A stretch of DNA of 64,000 bases. It comes from Pseudoalteromonas phenolica (GTDB lineage: Bacteria; Pseudomonadota; Gammaproteobacteria; Enterobacterales; Alteromonadaceae). This document shows positions 47,099 through 55,958 of the stretch, one piece after another. Within the stretch, counting starts at the first letter, position 1. The number at the start of each line of letters is the position of its first letter. Location: NCBI RefSeq assembly GCF_001444405.1, contig NZ_CP013187.1, positions 3,286,001 through 3,350,000 of the forward strand. The letters run 5' to 3'. Both the position numbers and the translations under genes were made by a program. The notes under the pieces were generated by a model. That model searched no databases. It was not told where the DNA came from and worked only from the letters and a program-made list of their open reading frames with translations.

Positions 47099-47779
47099 AT
47101 GGCTCCTCTGACTCATAATTCATTGAAGTATGGAACGCTCACTTTAGCTCCCTGGCTGCTAAGTGCAATGATTGTTGCAGGTCTAGTTTTCAGCTTACAT
47201 TTACTAAAACAGCAACCTGAGGCACCTAAAGCTGACCTCATTACCAGAAAAATAGACGTGGCTTTACCAACCCCTCCACCGCCGCCACCACCGCCAGTGA
47301 AAACTACTTCGAGCAGTAGTGAGCCGTCTCAAACCGCGCTTAACCTAGCCAGCTTAGGTGACGGACCTAGTATTAATTATGCTGATAAACCGACAATGAC
47401 ACTACCAAAAGTCGAGTCGCTTGAGTTACCCAACTTCGCGATTGATGCAAAGGTGATTCAAGAGCGATTAGCCCTTGATATGCCTTTACTGGCTGTCGAA
47501 AAGCTCGATCGCGTGCCACAAGTCGTGCGACAAAAATATTTCCCTCCCCCTAAGTCTGTTAGACAAAAGGGGGTGAAGCGAATAAAGACACAGGTTGAAT
47601 TGATTATTGATCAATCAGGCAAGCCCTATATCAAACGCATTGTTGATCCTGTTTACCCAGAAATGGAAGAAGTGATCCGCGCTTGGGTCAGCCATGCAAT
47701 CTTCAGCAAGCCAAAGAAAGATGGCCGAGCTGTGCAAGCAATTTACTTTTACTCTATTAACTTCAATTACGGCAGATAA
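47099..47779 (+). CDS. tonB: TonB energy-transducing protein (TonB2 type)
   Basis: 226 residues. N-terminal membrane anchor (APWLLSAMIVAGLVFSLHLL), a proline stretch (PTPPPPPPPPVKT) and the C-terminal TonB domain (RIKTQVELIIDQSGKPYIKR; ending YFYSINFNYGR). The Pro region is short for a TonB, as in TonB2 proteins. It contacts TonB boxes of receptors such as the BtuB encoded upstream. Confidence 0.93.
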   Translation: MAPLTHNSLKYGTLTLAPWLLSAMIVAGLVFSLHLLKQQPEAPKADLITRKIDVALPTPPPPPPPPVKTTSSSSEPSQTALNLASLGDGPSINYADKPTMTLPKVESLELPNFAIDAKVIQERLALDMPLLAVEKLDRVPQVVRQKYFPPPKSVRQKGVKRIKTQVELIIDQSGKPYIKRIVDPVYPEMEEVIRAWVSHAIFSKPKKDGRAVQAIYFYSINFNYGR

Positions 47780-47782
47780 TCT

Positions 47783-49162
47783 ATGAAGAATCTAAAACAA
47801 ATAATTATTGCTGCGCTACTGTCTCAAAGCCTGTGTAGCACTGTCGCATTTGCCAGCTCATCATACGCTCAATTTAAGATAGAAGTTGCGCCTCCAACAT
47901 TTGTATTGCCTCAATTTACCGGTCCTTACACTGAAAAAGAGGCAAACATAGCACCTGAAGAGCTTGAGACGGCTGAACGTTTAAAGAGCCTCTTAGAGCA
48001 AGGTAAAAGAGAGCAAGTCCTTAAAGAGCTGGAGGCTTTTTATGAAATAGAGTTAAGCGTTGCCATGATAATGCTAAAAGCACAACTATATTTCGCGTTA
48101 GAGGATTATGATAAAGCTGAAAAAGCCTATTTATCATCATTGAGCCGTAGCCCACAACTTATTAGGGCGCATGGTGACCTTGGACAGCTCTACCTACTAA
48201 AAGGGGAGCTAGAGAAAGCAAGAGAACATTTTTCTAATGCTATCTCCTATGGCTCTCAAGATGCTCTAATATATGGTCAGTTAGCATATTTAAATTTATC
48301 TCTATACGGCCCCTATTCTGCGATATCAGCGTACCAGCAAGCACTCGCATTAGAACCAACCCAAGAACAGTGGCAGCAAGGGTTATTTATTTCTTTAACG
48401 CAAGCCAAAATGTACCCTGCTGCACAAGCACTTCTAAGCGAGCTTATTGCCAAGCACCCGAACGACCATAAGTTATGGCTAAATCAAGCAATACTTAAAC
48501 TTGAACTGAACAATAATGTAGAAGCATTAGCATCTTTAGAAATGGCGATATTGCTCGGTAACGAACAGCAAAGTAATTACAAAATAGCAGCTCAGCTTCA
48601 TATGCAACTTGATAGTTTTGATAGAGCAGTCGAACTGATTAGCTTTCATTTAAACAACTTCGACCTCGAGATGAACAGCCTCAACACCTATTTAACTTGG
48701 CTCGGTCAAAGGGGGCTGTGGTCTCAAAGCCAGAAAATTCTCAGTTCGCTAGAAAGTAAACTGCCAGCGATGTCAGCACCCAAGCAGAGTATTATTCACC
48801 TTCATCATGCCTTAATCGCTAAACAATTAAATAAGAAAATTCAAACTGCAGAAAGTTTTCAGCTTGCAATTGAGAAGAACCCAAATAATGGTAAGGCATT
48901 GCTTGAATATGCCAATTATCTCACATCCGACAAACAGTTTACGAAAGCAGAAACCTTACTATTAAGAGCAGAAGCACTTAATGAATCGAAAAAAGAGGCC
49001 ATGCTTGCAAGAGCTCAGCTCTATGTTGATTTGCAAAACTATCAAGCAGCACTTAAAACACTAAAAAACGTCGCTAATCGCTATTCAGAAACCAAAGGTA
49101 TATGGCAGCAAATAGCACTCATTGAAAATATTATTCAAACAAGAAAACAGCAGGAAATTTAA
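47783..49162 (+). CDS. TPR protein of the TonB2 cluster
   Basis: 459 residues with a signal peptide (IIIAALLSQSLCSTVAFA) and at least eight TPR-like repeats (for example ALEDYDKAEKAYLSSLSRSP; LLEYANYLTSDKQFTKAE). Exported to the periplasm. TPR proteins end TonB2 clusters in Vibrio (TtpB-like) and probably scaffold the complex. It follows tonB by three bases. Confidence 0.85.
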   Translation: MKNLKQIIIAALLSQSLCSTVAFASSSYAQFKIEVAPPTFVLPQFTGPYTEKEANIAPEELETAERLKSLLEQGKREQVLKELEAFYEIELSVAMIMLKAQLYFALEDYDKAEKAYLSSLSRSPQLIRAHGDLGQLYLLKGELEKAREHFSNAISYGSQDALIYGQLAYLNLSLYGPYSAISAYQQALALEPTQEQWQQGLFISLTQAKMYPAAQALLSELIAKHPNDHKLWLNQAILKLELNNNVEALASLEMAILLGNEQQSNYKIAAQLHMQLDSFDRAVELISFHLNNFDLEMNSLNTYLTWLGQRGLWSQSQKILSSLESKLPAMSAPKQSIIHLHHALIAKQLNKKIQTAESFQLAIEKNPNNGKALLEYANYLTSDKQFTKAETLLLRAEALNESKKEAMLARAQLYVDLQNYQAALKTLKNVANRYSETKGIWQQIALIENIIQTRKQQEI

Positions 49163-49172
49163 GGACTATTAG

Positions 49173-49616
49173 ATGAACAAAATAATACTATTTTTACCAT
49201 TAAGCTTGCTGATAGGTTGTCAGTCAACGACAACTAAAATAGCTTGCAATGCATCAGAAAGCGAGTGGTATGAATTTGGTCAACAAGCAGCAGTATCAGG
49301 CAAGAGTGTACGTATTTTTGATTCATACAAACAACAGTGTTCAGAGCAATTAATACAGACTGCTCAAACGCACTACATTGATGGCTTTACTGATGGTTTA
49401 ATGACTTATTGCACTTATGATAATGGCTTCGAAAGAGGCAAGAAAGGCCTTGAACTAAACACTATATGCCCATTAGAAATGCGCGCTGAATTTGAAAAAG
49501 GCTTCAAAATAGCAAAGAGAATCAGAGATGAAGAAATGAAACAAGCTGAACATGCTTTACGAGAAAGAGAACGCTACATACAGCAAAGAGATAATGCGCC
49601 ACCAGAAAAAAAATAG
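49173..49616 (+). CDS. DUF2799-like lipoprotein
   Basis: 147 residues. The signal peptide ends in a lipobox LLIGCQS. The Cys-containing body has WYEFGQQAAVSGKS, HYIDGFTDGLMTYCTYDNGFERG and a charged tail. The pattern (GY/F-G repeats with Cys) resembles DUF2799 proteins. It is 10 bp after the TPR gene, so probably the last gene of the cluster. Function unknown. Confidence 0.8.
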   Translation: MNKIILFLPLSLLIGCQSTTTKIACNASESEWYEFGQQAAVSGKSVRIFDSYKQQCSEQLIQTAQTHYIDGFTDGLMTYCTYDNGFERGKKGLELNTICPLEMRAEFEKGFKIAKRIRDEEMKQAEHALRERERYIQQRDNAPPEKK

Positions 49617-49628
49617 TGGCGCGTGTAG

Positions 49629-49655
49629 AGTGGCGATAGTTCACCTATTGCCACT
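49629..49655. terminator. hairpin between convergent TonB2 cluster and yajQ
   Basis: AGTGGCGATA / TATTGCCACT, 10-bp stem with one G-T pair and a 7-nt loop, centred in the 47-bp convergent gap. Confidence 0.65.
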
Positions 49656-49663
49656 TATCTAAT

Positions 49664-50146
49664 TTAGTCGCGGAAATTCTTAAACTGGAAAGGTTGACCT
49701 AGTTCACCAGTACGAATTAGCTGCATCACTTCTTGTAAATCATCGCGCTTTTTACCTGTTACACGAACTTCTTCACCTTGAATAGAGGCTTGTACTTTGA
49801 TTTTTGAGTCTTTGATAAGCTTAACGATTTTCTTCGCCATGTCTTTATCAATACCCTGTTTAAGTGCAACTTTACGTGACACATATTTACCAGAGCGCTC
49901 AATGTCTTTTAGTTCAAGGCTTGAAACATCTAAGCCACGCTTTGACGCTTTTGCAGCAATGATATCGAACAACTGCATAACTTGCTGCTCGGCTTCAGCT
50001 TTCAGGTTAATCGTCTCGTTAACTAATTCAATTGATGCATCAACACCACGGAAGTCATAACGGGTTTCAAGTTCACGGTTAGCATTATCTACCGCGTTCT
50101 TCGCTTCTGTCATTTCAATTTCAGACACAATGTCAAATGATGGCAT
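49664..50146 (-). CDS. yajQ: YajQ family nucleotide-binding protein
   Basis: 160 residues. MPSFDIVSEIEMTEAKNAVD and ETRYDFRGVDASIEL are family hallmarks. YajQ-family proteins bind nucleotides, and the Xanthomonas homologue binds c-di-GMP and acts with a LysR regulator. It may therefore link to the two c-di-GMP enzymes in this window, as inference only. Cytosolic, monocistronic. Confidence 0.95.
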   Translation of the reverse strand: MPSFDIVSEIEMTEAKNAVDNANRELETRYDFRGVDASIELVNETINLKAEAEQQVMQLFDIIAAKASKRGLDVSSLELKDIERSGKYVSRKVALKQGIDKDMAKKIVKLIKDSKIKVQASIQGEEVRVTGKKRDDLQEVMQLIRTGELGQPFQFKNFRD

Positions 50147-50285
50147 TATCTATCTCCTAATCATATTATGGCCTGATTATAACAAGCAAAAACCGACTCG
50201 GTGAATAAATTTATGTTTCAGCTCACATCCATTTACATGGGCTTTTTGTATATTCACCCACCATCCATTTTTCGATGATATACTG

Positions 50286-50672
50286 ATGAAACTTTGCCTG
50301 CATAGAGAAATAGGAAGTTTTGTGACTCGGCGTATTTATCAAATTCTATTACTGCTCACTTTAAGTATTTGTACTTTTTTATTTGCTAAAGAGATCCAGC
50401 ATTCTGGTATTCGTTTTGAACATGCGGACAAAGTTGCACACTTTGGTATTTTCTTTGTCTTAGCTTTTATTATGCATCATGCAATTCGCTTCCCAGTTTG
50501 GCTACAATTATGCTTACTAACAGCTTATGGCATTGGTATTGAATATATGCAAGATACCTTACCTTATAGACAAGCTTCTATCGGTGACTTTGTTGCTGAT
50601 GTTGCTGGTGCTGCCAGCTACTATTTAAGTTATTTCGCATGGCGAGAATGGCGAGTTCGCAAGCATGGCTAA
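50286..50672 (+). CDS. VanZ-like small membrane protein
   Basis: 128 residues from ATG 50286; a GTG at 50322 with AGGAAG four bases upstream is a strong alternative (116 residues). Four predicted membrane helices (IYQILLLLTLSICTFLFA; VAHFGIFFVLAFIMHHAI; LQLCLLTAYGIGIEYMQ; IGDFVADVAGAASYYLSYF). The HADKVAHFGIFF and IGDFVADVAGA motifs are those of VanZ-like proteins. The role is unknown; it overlaps panE by eight bases. Confidence 0.82.
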   Translation: MKLCLHREIGSFVTRRIYQILLLLTLSICTFLFAKEIQHSGIRFEHADKVAHFGIFFVLAFIMHHAIRFPVWLQLCLLTAYGIGIEYMQDTLPYRQASIGDFVADVAGAASYYLSYFAWREWRVRKHG

Positions 50673-51570
50673 TGTTCACATATTAGGTGCTGGCGCTGTT
50701 GGCTTAAGTTTCGCGTTTCATTTAAGTAAGTATCATGAAATTACGCTACTGACTCGCAGTAAAAAAACAGATACCTTTTATTATCAAGAAAATGAAGTCG
50801 TCACACCAATCGCAACCGATATAACTGATATCACAAGTTTGACCCCGCAAGATACCATCTCAATTTGCTTTATCTGCGTTAAAGCGTACCAGCTCATAGA
50901 TGCGTTCAATGCCATTCAGCCTTTTTTAGCGCCTGAAGCCAAGATAATTATCAGTCACAATGGTATCACCGATTTGACAGAACTCACTTCGCAACTAAAC
51001 TCTTCTCAAAGCCTATTCTTCATGAGTACATCACGTGGGGCATTAAAGCCTTCAAGTAACACTGTGGTTCAAACAGGTATTGGGGCAACCTATTTAGGCG
51101 CTTGTAATACTGAAGCTGAAAATAACATTGATGCTTTTTATGAAGAAGTATTTTCAAAGAGTATTGCCGTAAGCGCTATACATAAAGATATGGCACTACT
51201 TCGCTGGCAAAAGCTAATGGTTAATATTGCCATCAACCCACTTACTGCATTGCATCAAGTTCAAAATGGGCGATTACTAAAACCAAGTTACGCCACACAA
51301 GTGATAAACTTATTAAACGAAGCCTGTTTTATTGCCCATAAATTAGGAATTGATATCGCATTAGCAGACGCACTCAATAGTGCTTATACCGTAATGAGAC
51401 AAACACGTTTTAATAATTCGTCAATGGCACAAGATGTAAAGTTAGGACGAAAAACTGAAATTGAAGCGATCTGTGGTTATATCGTTAGTGAGGCAAAAAA
51501 ACTCGGACTGGATACGCCTTATAACCGAACCATGCTTGAACAAATCAATCATTTAGAACAAACAAGCTGA
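50665..51570 (+). CDS. panE: 2-dehydropantoate 2-reductase
   Basis: 301 residues. NADP-binding VHILGAGAVGLSFAFHL. Active-site Lys is in WQKLMVNIAINPLTALHQVQNG, with the AINP segment typical of ApbA/PanE. NADPH reduces ketopantoate to pantoate, on the way to coenzyme A; coaD of the same pathway is at 54083. Confidence 0.94.
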   Translation: MANVHILGAGAVGLSFAFHLSKYHEITLLTRSKKTDTFYYQENEVVTPIATDITDITSLTPQDTISICFICVKAYQLIDAFNAIQPFLAPEAKIIISHNGITDLTELTSQLNSSQSLFFMSTSRGALKPSSNTVVQTGIGATYLGACNTEAENNIDAFYEEVFSKSIAVSAIHKDMALLRWQKLMVNIAINPLTALHQVQNGRLLKPSYATQVINLLNEACFIAHKLGIDIALADALNSAYTVMRQTRFNNSSMAQDVKLGRKTEIEAICGYIVSEAKKLGLDTPYNRTMLEQINHLEQTS

Positions 51571-51575
51571 TAGCA

Positions 51576-51600
51576 AAAAGCCGAGTTATACTCGGCTTTT
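51576..51600. terminator. terminator between panE and thiI
   Basis: Perfect 10-bp stem AAAAGCCGAG / CTCGGCTTTT with loop TTATA. T runs on both strands make it suitable for both convergent genes. Confidence 0.9.
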
Positions 51601-51619
51601 GAACAGGCTATGATAATTG

Positions 51620-53077
51620 TTATGGACGGTACACTTTTACATTCATGTAGCCATTTTCGTGTAAAATAAGTGCTTGTAACTGACTCATTACGCCACGGGC
51701 ACAATATAAGTAATATTCTTTGTTTTGAGGCAGATCACCAAACTTAGTGGCTAATCTAAAGAATGGAATATGCTCTACCTCTACCCCTTCAAGCTCAAGT
51801 GGATTTGCATCCTCTTCTTCAGGCGAACGAATATCAAGTACCACAGCATTTTCAGGAAGCTCGCTAACAGTTTCAGCTTCTTTAACTTCTTCTTTCGCTT
51901 CTTCTTCGATTTCACGAATATCTTTTACTGTCGCATTTTTGATTACCGTATCTAAAACATCAAAGTCGAACTTGGCTTCTTCTTCCAAGATATTAGACAT
52001 TTTCGCTTTTACAGTTGGTTTCTGAGAGATAACACCACAGTATTCAGGCATAGATTCAGCCATTTCTACTGTACCAATCTCACGGGCAATCTTAATGATA
52101 TCTGCTTTGTCATGTTGAATAAGCGGGCGTAAGATCAATGTTTCTGTAACACGGTCGATCACACTTAAATTTGCCAATGTTTGACTTGAAACCTGACCAA
52201 CACTTTCACCTGTGATTAACGCGTGAGCATTCACTTTTTCAGCTACAGCTGCCCCTGCACGCATCATCATACGCTTAAGGATCACACCCATTTGGCCGTT
52301 TTCTACATTTTCTAAAATCTCAGCAACCACGGGTTCAAAGTCTACCGTGATGAACTTAACTTTGTGAGTTGAGCTAAATTGCTTCCACAAATAGTGACTC
52401 ACTTGTTTCACACCGATTTCGTGGGCAGCACCACCAAGATTAAAGAATAAGAAGTGAGTACGCGCACCTTTACGCATCATCTGATAGGTCGCAACGCCAG
52501 AGTCAAAGCCACCTGAGATAAGAGACAACACATCTTCTTGTGTCGGCAGAGGGAAGCCACCGATACCATAATGTGTATGAGTAACAATATAAGCCAGATC
52601 TTTTTTGATTTCGATTTTAACTGTAACATCAGGCTTGCTAAGTTTAACTTTTGCGCCTTCAACATTTTGATTAAGACCACCACCGACATAACGCTCTACA
52701 TCGCTTGAAGTAAAATCATGGTTACCATTGCGCTTCACACGCACACAAAAGGTCTTCCCTTCGATAGTGTGACTCGCAAGTTCTAGAGTACGCTGGTAAA
52801 TATCGTCAATAGTTTCAAAAGGTGTTTCTTGTACTTCGATAAACTGCACAATACCTGGTACGCGTTTTAGGTTATCAATGAACCATTCACGGGTTTGTGC
52901 ATCGCTGATATCCGTTTCAACTGCAATGTTATCCCAGTTATTTTTTACGCGTACTTTCTCATCTCGACGAAGTAAAATCATCTTGATGTTTTTCTCAAGT
53001 AACTTGGTAAAGCGTTTACGAACAGATTTACTCTTGATCGCGATTTCAGGGTGCAGTTTTACGATAAATTTAAGCAT
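51620..53077 (-). CDS. thiI: tRNA 4-thiouridine synthase ThiI
   Basis: 485 residues (E. coli 482). N-terminal THUMP region, PP-loop VLSLISGGFDSGVAT, PEYCGVISQKPT (first catalytic Cys, about 344), and a C-terminal rhodanese domain whose Cys lies in YLYCARGVMSQ (about 456). It takes sulfur from IscS (encoded here at 29583) to thiolate U8 of tRNA and to supply thiamine synthesis. The rhodanese linker is rich in Glu. Confidence 0.95.
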   Translation of the reverse strand: MLKFIVKLHPEIAIKSKSVRKRFTKLLEKNIKMILLRRDEKVRVKNNWDNIAVETDISDAQTREWFIDNLKRVPGIVQFIEVQETPFETIDDIYQRTLELASHTIEGKTFCVRVKRNGNHDFTSSDVERYVGGGLNQNVEGAKVKLSKPDVTVKIEIKKDLAYIVTHTHYGIGGFPLPTQEDVLSLISGGFDSGVATYQMMRKGARTHFLFFNLGGAAHEIGVKQVSHYLWKQFSSTHKVKFITVDFEPVVAEILENVENGQMGVILKRMMMRAGAAVAEKVNAHALITGESVGQVSSQTLANLSVIDRVTETLILRPLIQHDKADIIKIAREIGTVEMAESMPEYCGVISQKPTVKAKMSNILEEEAKFDFDVLDTVIKNATVKDIREIEEEAKEEVKEAETVSELPENAVVLDIRSPEEEDANPLELEGVEVEHIPFFRLATKFGDLPQNKEYYLYCARGVMSQLQALILHENGYMNVKVYRP

Positions 53078-53174
53078 AGAAACACTCTTAAGGTGGGCGA
53101 ATGCGCGCCGCGTCAGTCGGGCGCGCGATTATAACAAATTTCTATGCGATGAGGAAATAAACAATATTGGTTGA

Positions 53175-53831
53175 TTAGGCAATACTCGGTAAAGCCTCAT
53201 CAGCCAATTGCTGATATTGCTTTTGCAGGTCACTAATTTTCTTAAAACTCAAATCAGTGCAATATGGTTTGACTAAAACTAACACTTTGACAATACCATT
53301 ATAGATATCTTGTTGCTCTAATACCCCTGTCATACGACGCGCTTTAACGTAAGGTGTCCAGAAGCTCACAGTCATCTTTAACATGTGCGCAAACTCAGAC
53401 GCATCTTCATCTGTAATTTCTATTACGCCAACACTACGTAAACCGATCACAACAGAGCGCACTTGATCAAATAAGTCCGCTTGAAACTCTATGTATTGTT
53501 TTTTCAATTCACTGTCTTTTGCAAGAATGTCAGTTAAATTGTCATAGAAAAAGTGATAACGCCACATGAGCTCAAACAATGAATCTAGGTATTGCGTCAA
53601 TTGCTCTAAAGGCTCGTGGGATGTATCGAGTGGCTTAAAGTGTGTACTTAAATGCTCTCGATATAATGTGAAGATATTACGGATAATGTCTTCTTTGTTC
53701 TTAAAATGGTAATACAAATTGCCGGGGCTTATACCTAAATTTGAAGCGATATGATTAGTGGTGATCGCTCGCTCTCCATGAAGGTTAAATAAGGCAATAC
53801 TGGTACGAATAATTTTTTCCTTGGTATTCAT
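53175..53831 (-). CDS. TetR/AcrR-family regulator
   Basis: 218 residues. N-terminal HTH: TSIALFNLHGERAITTNHIA then NLGISPGNLYYHFKNKEDI. The C-terminal ligand domain (TQYLDSLFELMWRYHFFYDN) is not assigned. It is divergent from coaD, and a palindrome in the gap (53910-53926) is a candidate operator. The target gene is not obvious. Confidence 0.9.
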   Translation of the reverse strand: MNTKEKIIRTSIALFNLHGERAITTNHIASNLGISPGNLYYHFKNKEDIIRNIFTLYREHLSTHFKPLDTSHEPLEQLTQYLDSLFELMWRYHFFYDNLTDILAKDSELKKQYIEFQADLFDQVRSVVIGLRSVGVIEITDEDASEFAHMLKMTVSFWTPYVKARRMTGVLEQQDIYNGIVKVLVLVKPYCTDLSFKKISDLQKQYQQLADEALPSIA

Positions 53832-53909
53832 ATCCTGCTCTCAGACACGCTAATATTGATGAGTATAATAACTAAATTCTGCCTTGATTACTTATTTGAT
53901 TCTGTCATA

Positions 53910-53926
53910 ACACATAAATTATGTGT
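53910..53926. promoter_or_regulatory. candidate TetR-family operator palindrome
   Basis: ACACATAA-A-TTATGTGT is a perfect 17-bp palindrome, the size of a TetR-family operator, 79 bp upstream of the regulator start and 157 bp before coaD. The rest of the 251-bp gap is AT-rich with no gene. Confidence 0.4.
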
Positions 53927-54082
53927 CATTACCCAAATTAAAAACAAACTATCAGAAATTATACCGATATTGAAAATACCATTAAAATGGAAGAGTTATA
54001 AGCAACAAGTTGCTAAGCAGACCAGTGTATTTAACAGCAAAGCTTGATAATATTACACAAATTTTATTCTGGCTGAATTGTT

Positions 54083-54565
54083 ATGAAAGTTACCGCGCTA
54101 TATCCAGGCACATTTGACCCGCTCACAAATGGTCACGCAGATTTAATTAAGCGTGCAGCTAAAATGTTTGATGTCGTATTACTCGCCATTGCGAATAACC
54201 CAAGTAAAAAACCTTGCTTTAACTTGGATGAGCGCGTTGAACTCGCTGAAAAGGTATTAAGTGAATACAAAAATGTTAAAGTCATTGGCTTTTCGGGTCT
54301 CTTGGTTGATTTAGCTAAGCAACAAAATGCTCAAGTACTAATTCGTGGCATTCGCGCAGTCTCGGATTTTGATTATGAGTTTCAGTTAGCGAATATGAAT
54401 CGCCGACTTAACCCTGACCTTGAAAGCGTATTTTTGACTCCTTCAGAAAGAAATTCATTCATCTCCTCAACACTCGTTAAAGAAGTGGCTTTACACCATG
54501 GAGATGTAACCGAGTTTGTAGACCCTATCGTTGCAAAGGCCTTATTGGAAAAATTACACGGATGA
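54083..54565 (+). CDS. coaD: phosphopantetheine adenylyltransferase
   Basis: 160 residues. ALYPGTFDPLTNGHADLI contains the T/HxGH nucleotide-binding motif, RGIRAVSDFDYEFQLANMNR is the family's middle signature, and SFISSTLVKEVALHHG follows. It makes dephospho-CoA. It overlaps the Wzi-like gene by ATGA. Confidence 0.96.
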   Translation: MKVTALYPGTFDPLTNGHADLIKRAAKMFDVVLLAIANNPSKKPCFNLDERVELAEKVLSEYKNVKVIGFSGLLVDLAKQQNAQVLIRGIRAVSDFDYEFQLANMNRRLNPDLESVFLTPSERNSFISSTLVKEVALHHGDVTEFVDPIVAKALLEKLHG

Positions 54566-55926
54566 GACTAAAAGTATTAGCCCTAGCTCTAAGCCTGAGC
54601 AGCTTCTCTGCCACCTCTAGCCCGTGGATAGATGCAGAGCAAGCGCAGCTTAAACACTCTATCGACTTACTTGTCAGCCATAATTTAATAAACCGACCAG
54701 TCAACCAATATCCGTTATTATGGCGAGGTATAGTGCAAGACTTAGCTGCTGTTGATATGAATGAAGTACCTGAGTCGGCAAAGTTCGCGATTACGCATCT
54801 CAAGCATGCTTTATCTAATGCTAAACAAGAGCGTCGTTCAAGTATTCGCGCCTTTTATAATCAAGAGCCAGAATTAAGAAAAGGGTTTGGTGAGCGCAAA
54901 GGCGCAAAGTCTGGTGTTCAAACGTTTGGCCAGATACTCAGTGATGACGTTAGCGCCAAAGTGCAAGTAAACTATACAGATGATGCCATCGATGGAAAGT
55001 ACATCAATCATTATGGTAGTCATGTCGCGATATTGCTAGATAACTGGTCAGCTAGTATCGAGCAACTGAACTATTGGTGGGGCCCAGGTAATGAGCAAGC
55101 TTTACTGCTTAGCAACAACGCGGCCCCTATGAAGGCGTTTAGACTGAGTAGAGCCAATACCGACTACCAAGGCCCATCATTTTTATCATTTATCGGCCCT
55201 TGGCAAGTCACTGCTATCGCGGCCAAGCAAAAGCCAACATTAGCCACAAAGAAAGAAGGTGATTTTTGGGGCGTTCGCTTATCTAGCATGCCATTATCTG
55301 GATTAGAGATTGCGTTTAGCTCAACATCAAGTGACTTTATTTATAAAGAAGATCCACACAACTCCGAGCTTAGAAGCAAACAACGCCTAACAAGCTTAGA
55401 TGCGAAATACTCGAACACTTTTCAAGGTTTACCTTTTGCTGTCTATGTTGAGATAGCCGGTGAAAATGACGCTGGATTATTGCCCAGTAATAGCAGCTAT
55501 ACCCTTGGTATTGAAAGCTACCTTGCAGATATGAGCTACCGTGCAAAAGGCTTTATTGAATTAAGTGATACAGAGCTGAATTGTCAATCTGAACAAGCCA
55601 GTTTCCAATGTAATTTTAACACTCCAAACGAAGGTGCTGACTACATGCAACGCGAGCAATGGCTGGGTGCAGCCATGGGGCCGCAAGCTAAAAGCATCAC
55701 TCTAGGTATTGATTATTACCGCCTAGCTGGTTTCGGCGGGTATGCTAAATTAAAGCAGTTAGATTTTGACTCTTTAGACTTAGATAGAAGCTTACTCGAA
55801 GTAGGCTATCAGCAAGGCGTATTAAAAGGCTTAGGAAAACTGGGCTTGAGTGTTTGGAAAGATAAACTACCCAAAGACTCTGAGACTCACACAGCAGTCT
55901 CAGCAAGCTGGGAAATCCAATTTTAA
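54562..55926 (+). CDS. Wzi-like capsule assembly outer-membrane protein
   Basis: 454 residues. A signal peptide (LALALSLSSFSATSSP), then a Wzi-type barrel: NQYPLLWRGIVQDLA, QLNYWWGPGNEQALLLSNN and the PMKAFRLSRAN segment. Wzi anchors capsular polysaccharide to the surface in other genera; no capsule genes are nearby here, so the polymer is unknown. It ends with an aromatic residue (SWEIQF). Coupled to coaD, an unusual partner. Confidence 0.85.
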   Translation: MRLKVLALALSLSSFSATSSPWIDAEQAQLKHSIDLLVSHNLINRPVNQYPLLWRGIVQDLAAVDMNEVPESAKFAITHLKHALSNAKQERRSSIRAFYNQEPELRKGFGERKGAKSGVQTFGQILSDDVSAKVQVNYTDDAIDGKYINHYGSHVAILLDNWSASIEQLNYWWGPGNEQALLLSNNAAPMKAFRLSRANTDYQGPSFLSFIGPWQVTAIAAKQKPTLATKKEGDFWGVRLSSMPLSGLEIAFSSTSSDFIYKEDPHNSELRSKQRLTSLDAKYSNTFQGLPFAVYVEIAGENDAGLLPSNSSYTLGIESYLADMSYRAKGFIELSDTELNCQSEQASFQCNFNTPNEGADYMQREQWLGAAMGPQAKSITLGIDYYRLAGFGGYAKLKQLDFDSLDLDRSLLEVGYQQGVLKGLGKLGLSVWKDKLPKDSETHTAVSASWEIQF

Positions 55927-55958
55927 TTAAGGGCGCGAATACGCGCCCTTAATTTTTT
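55926..55958. terminator. terminator shared by Wzi-like gene and membrane-protein array
   Basis: Perfect 12-bp stem ATTAAGGGCGCG / CGCGCCCTTAAT with loop AATA, then TTTTTT on the plus strand and a T-rich tail on the minus strand. It overlaps the last codons of the array gene at 55927. Confidence 0.9.

Noticed and set aside
53856..54047. 63-codon plus-strand frame between the TetR gene and coaD
   Set aside because: No ribosome site, AT-rich low-complexity product, and it covers the likely regulatory palindrome.
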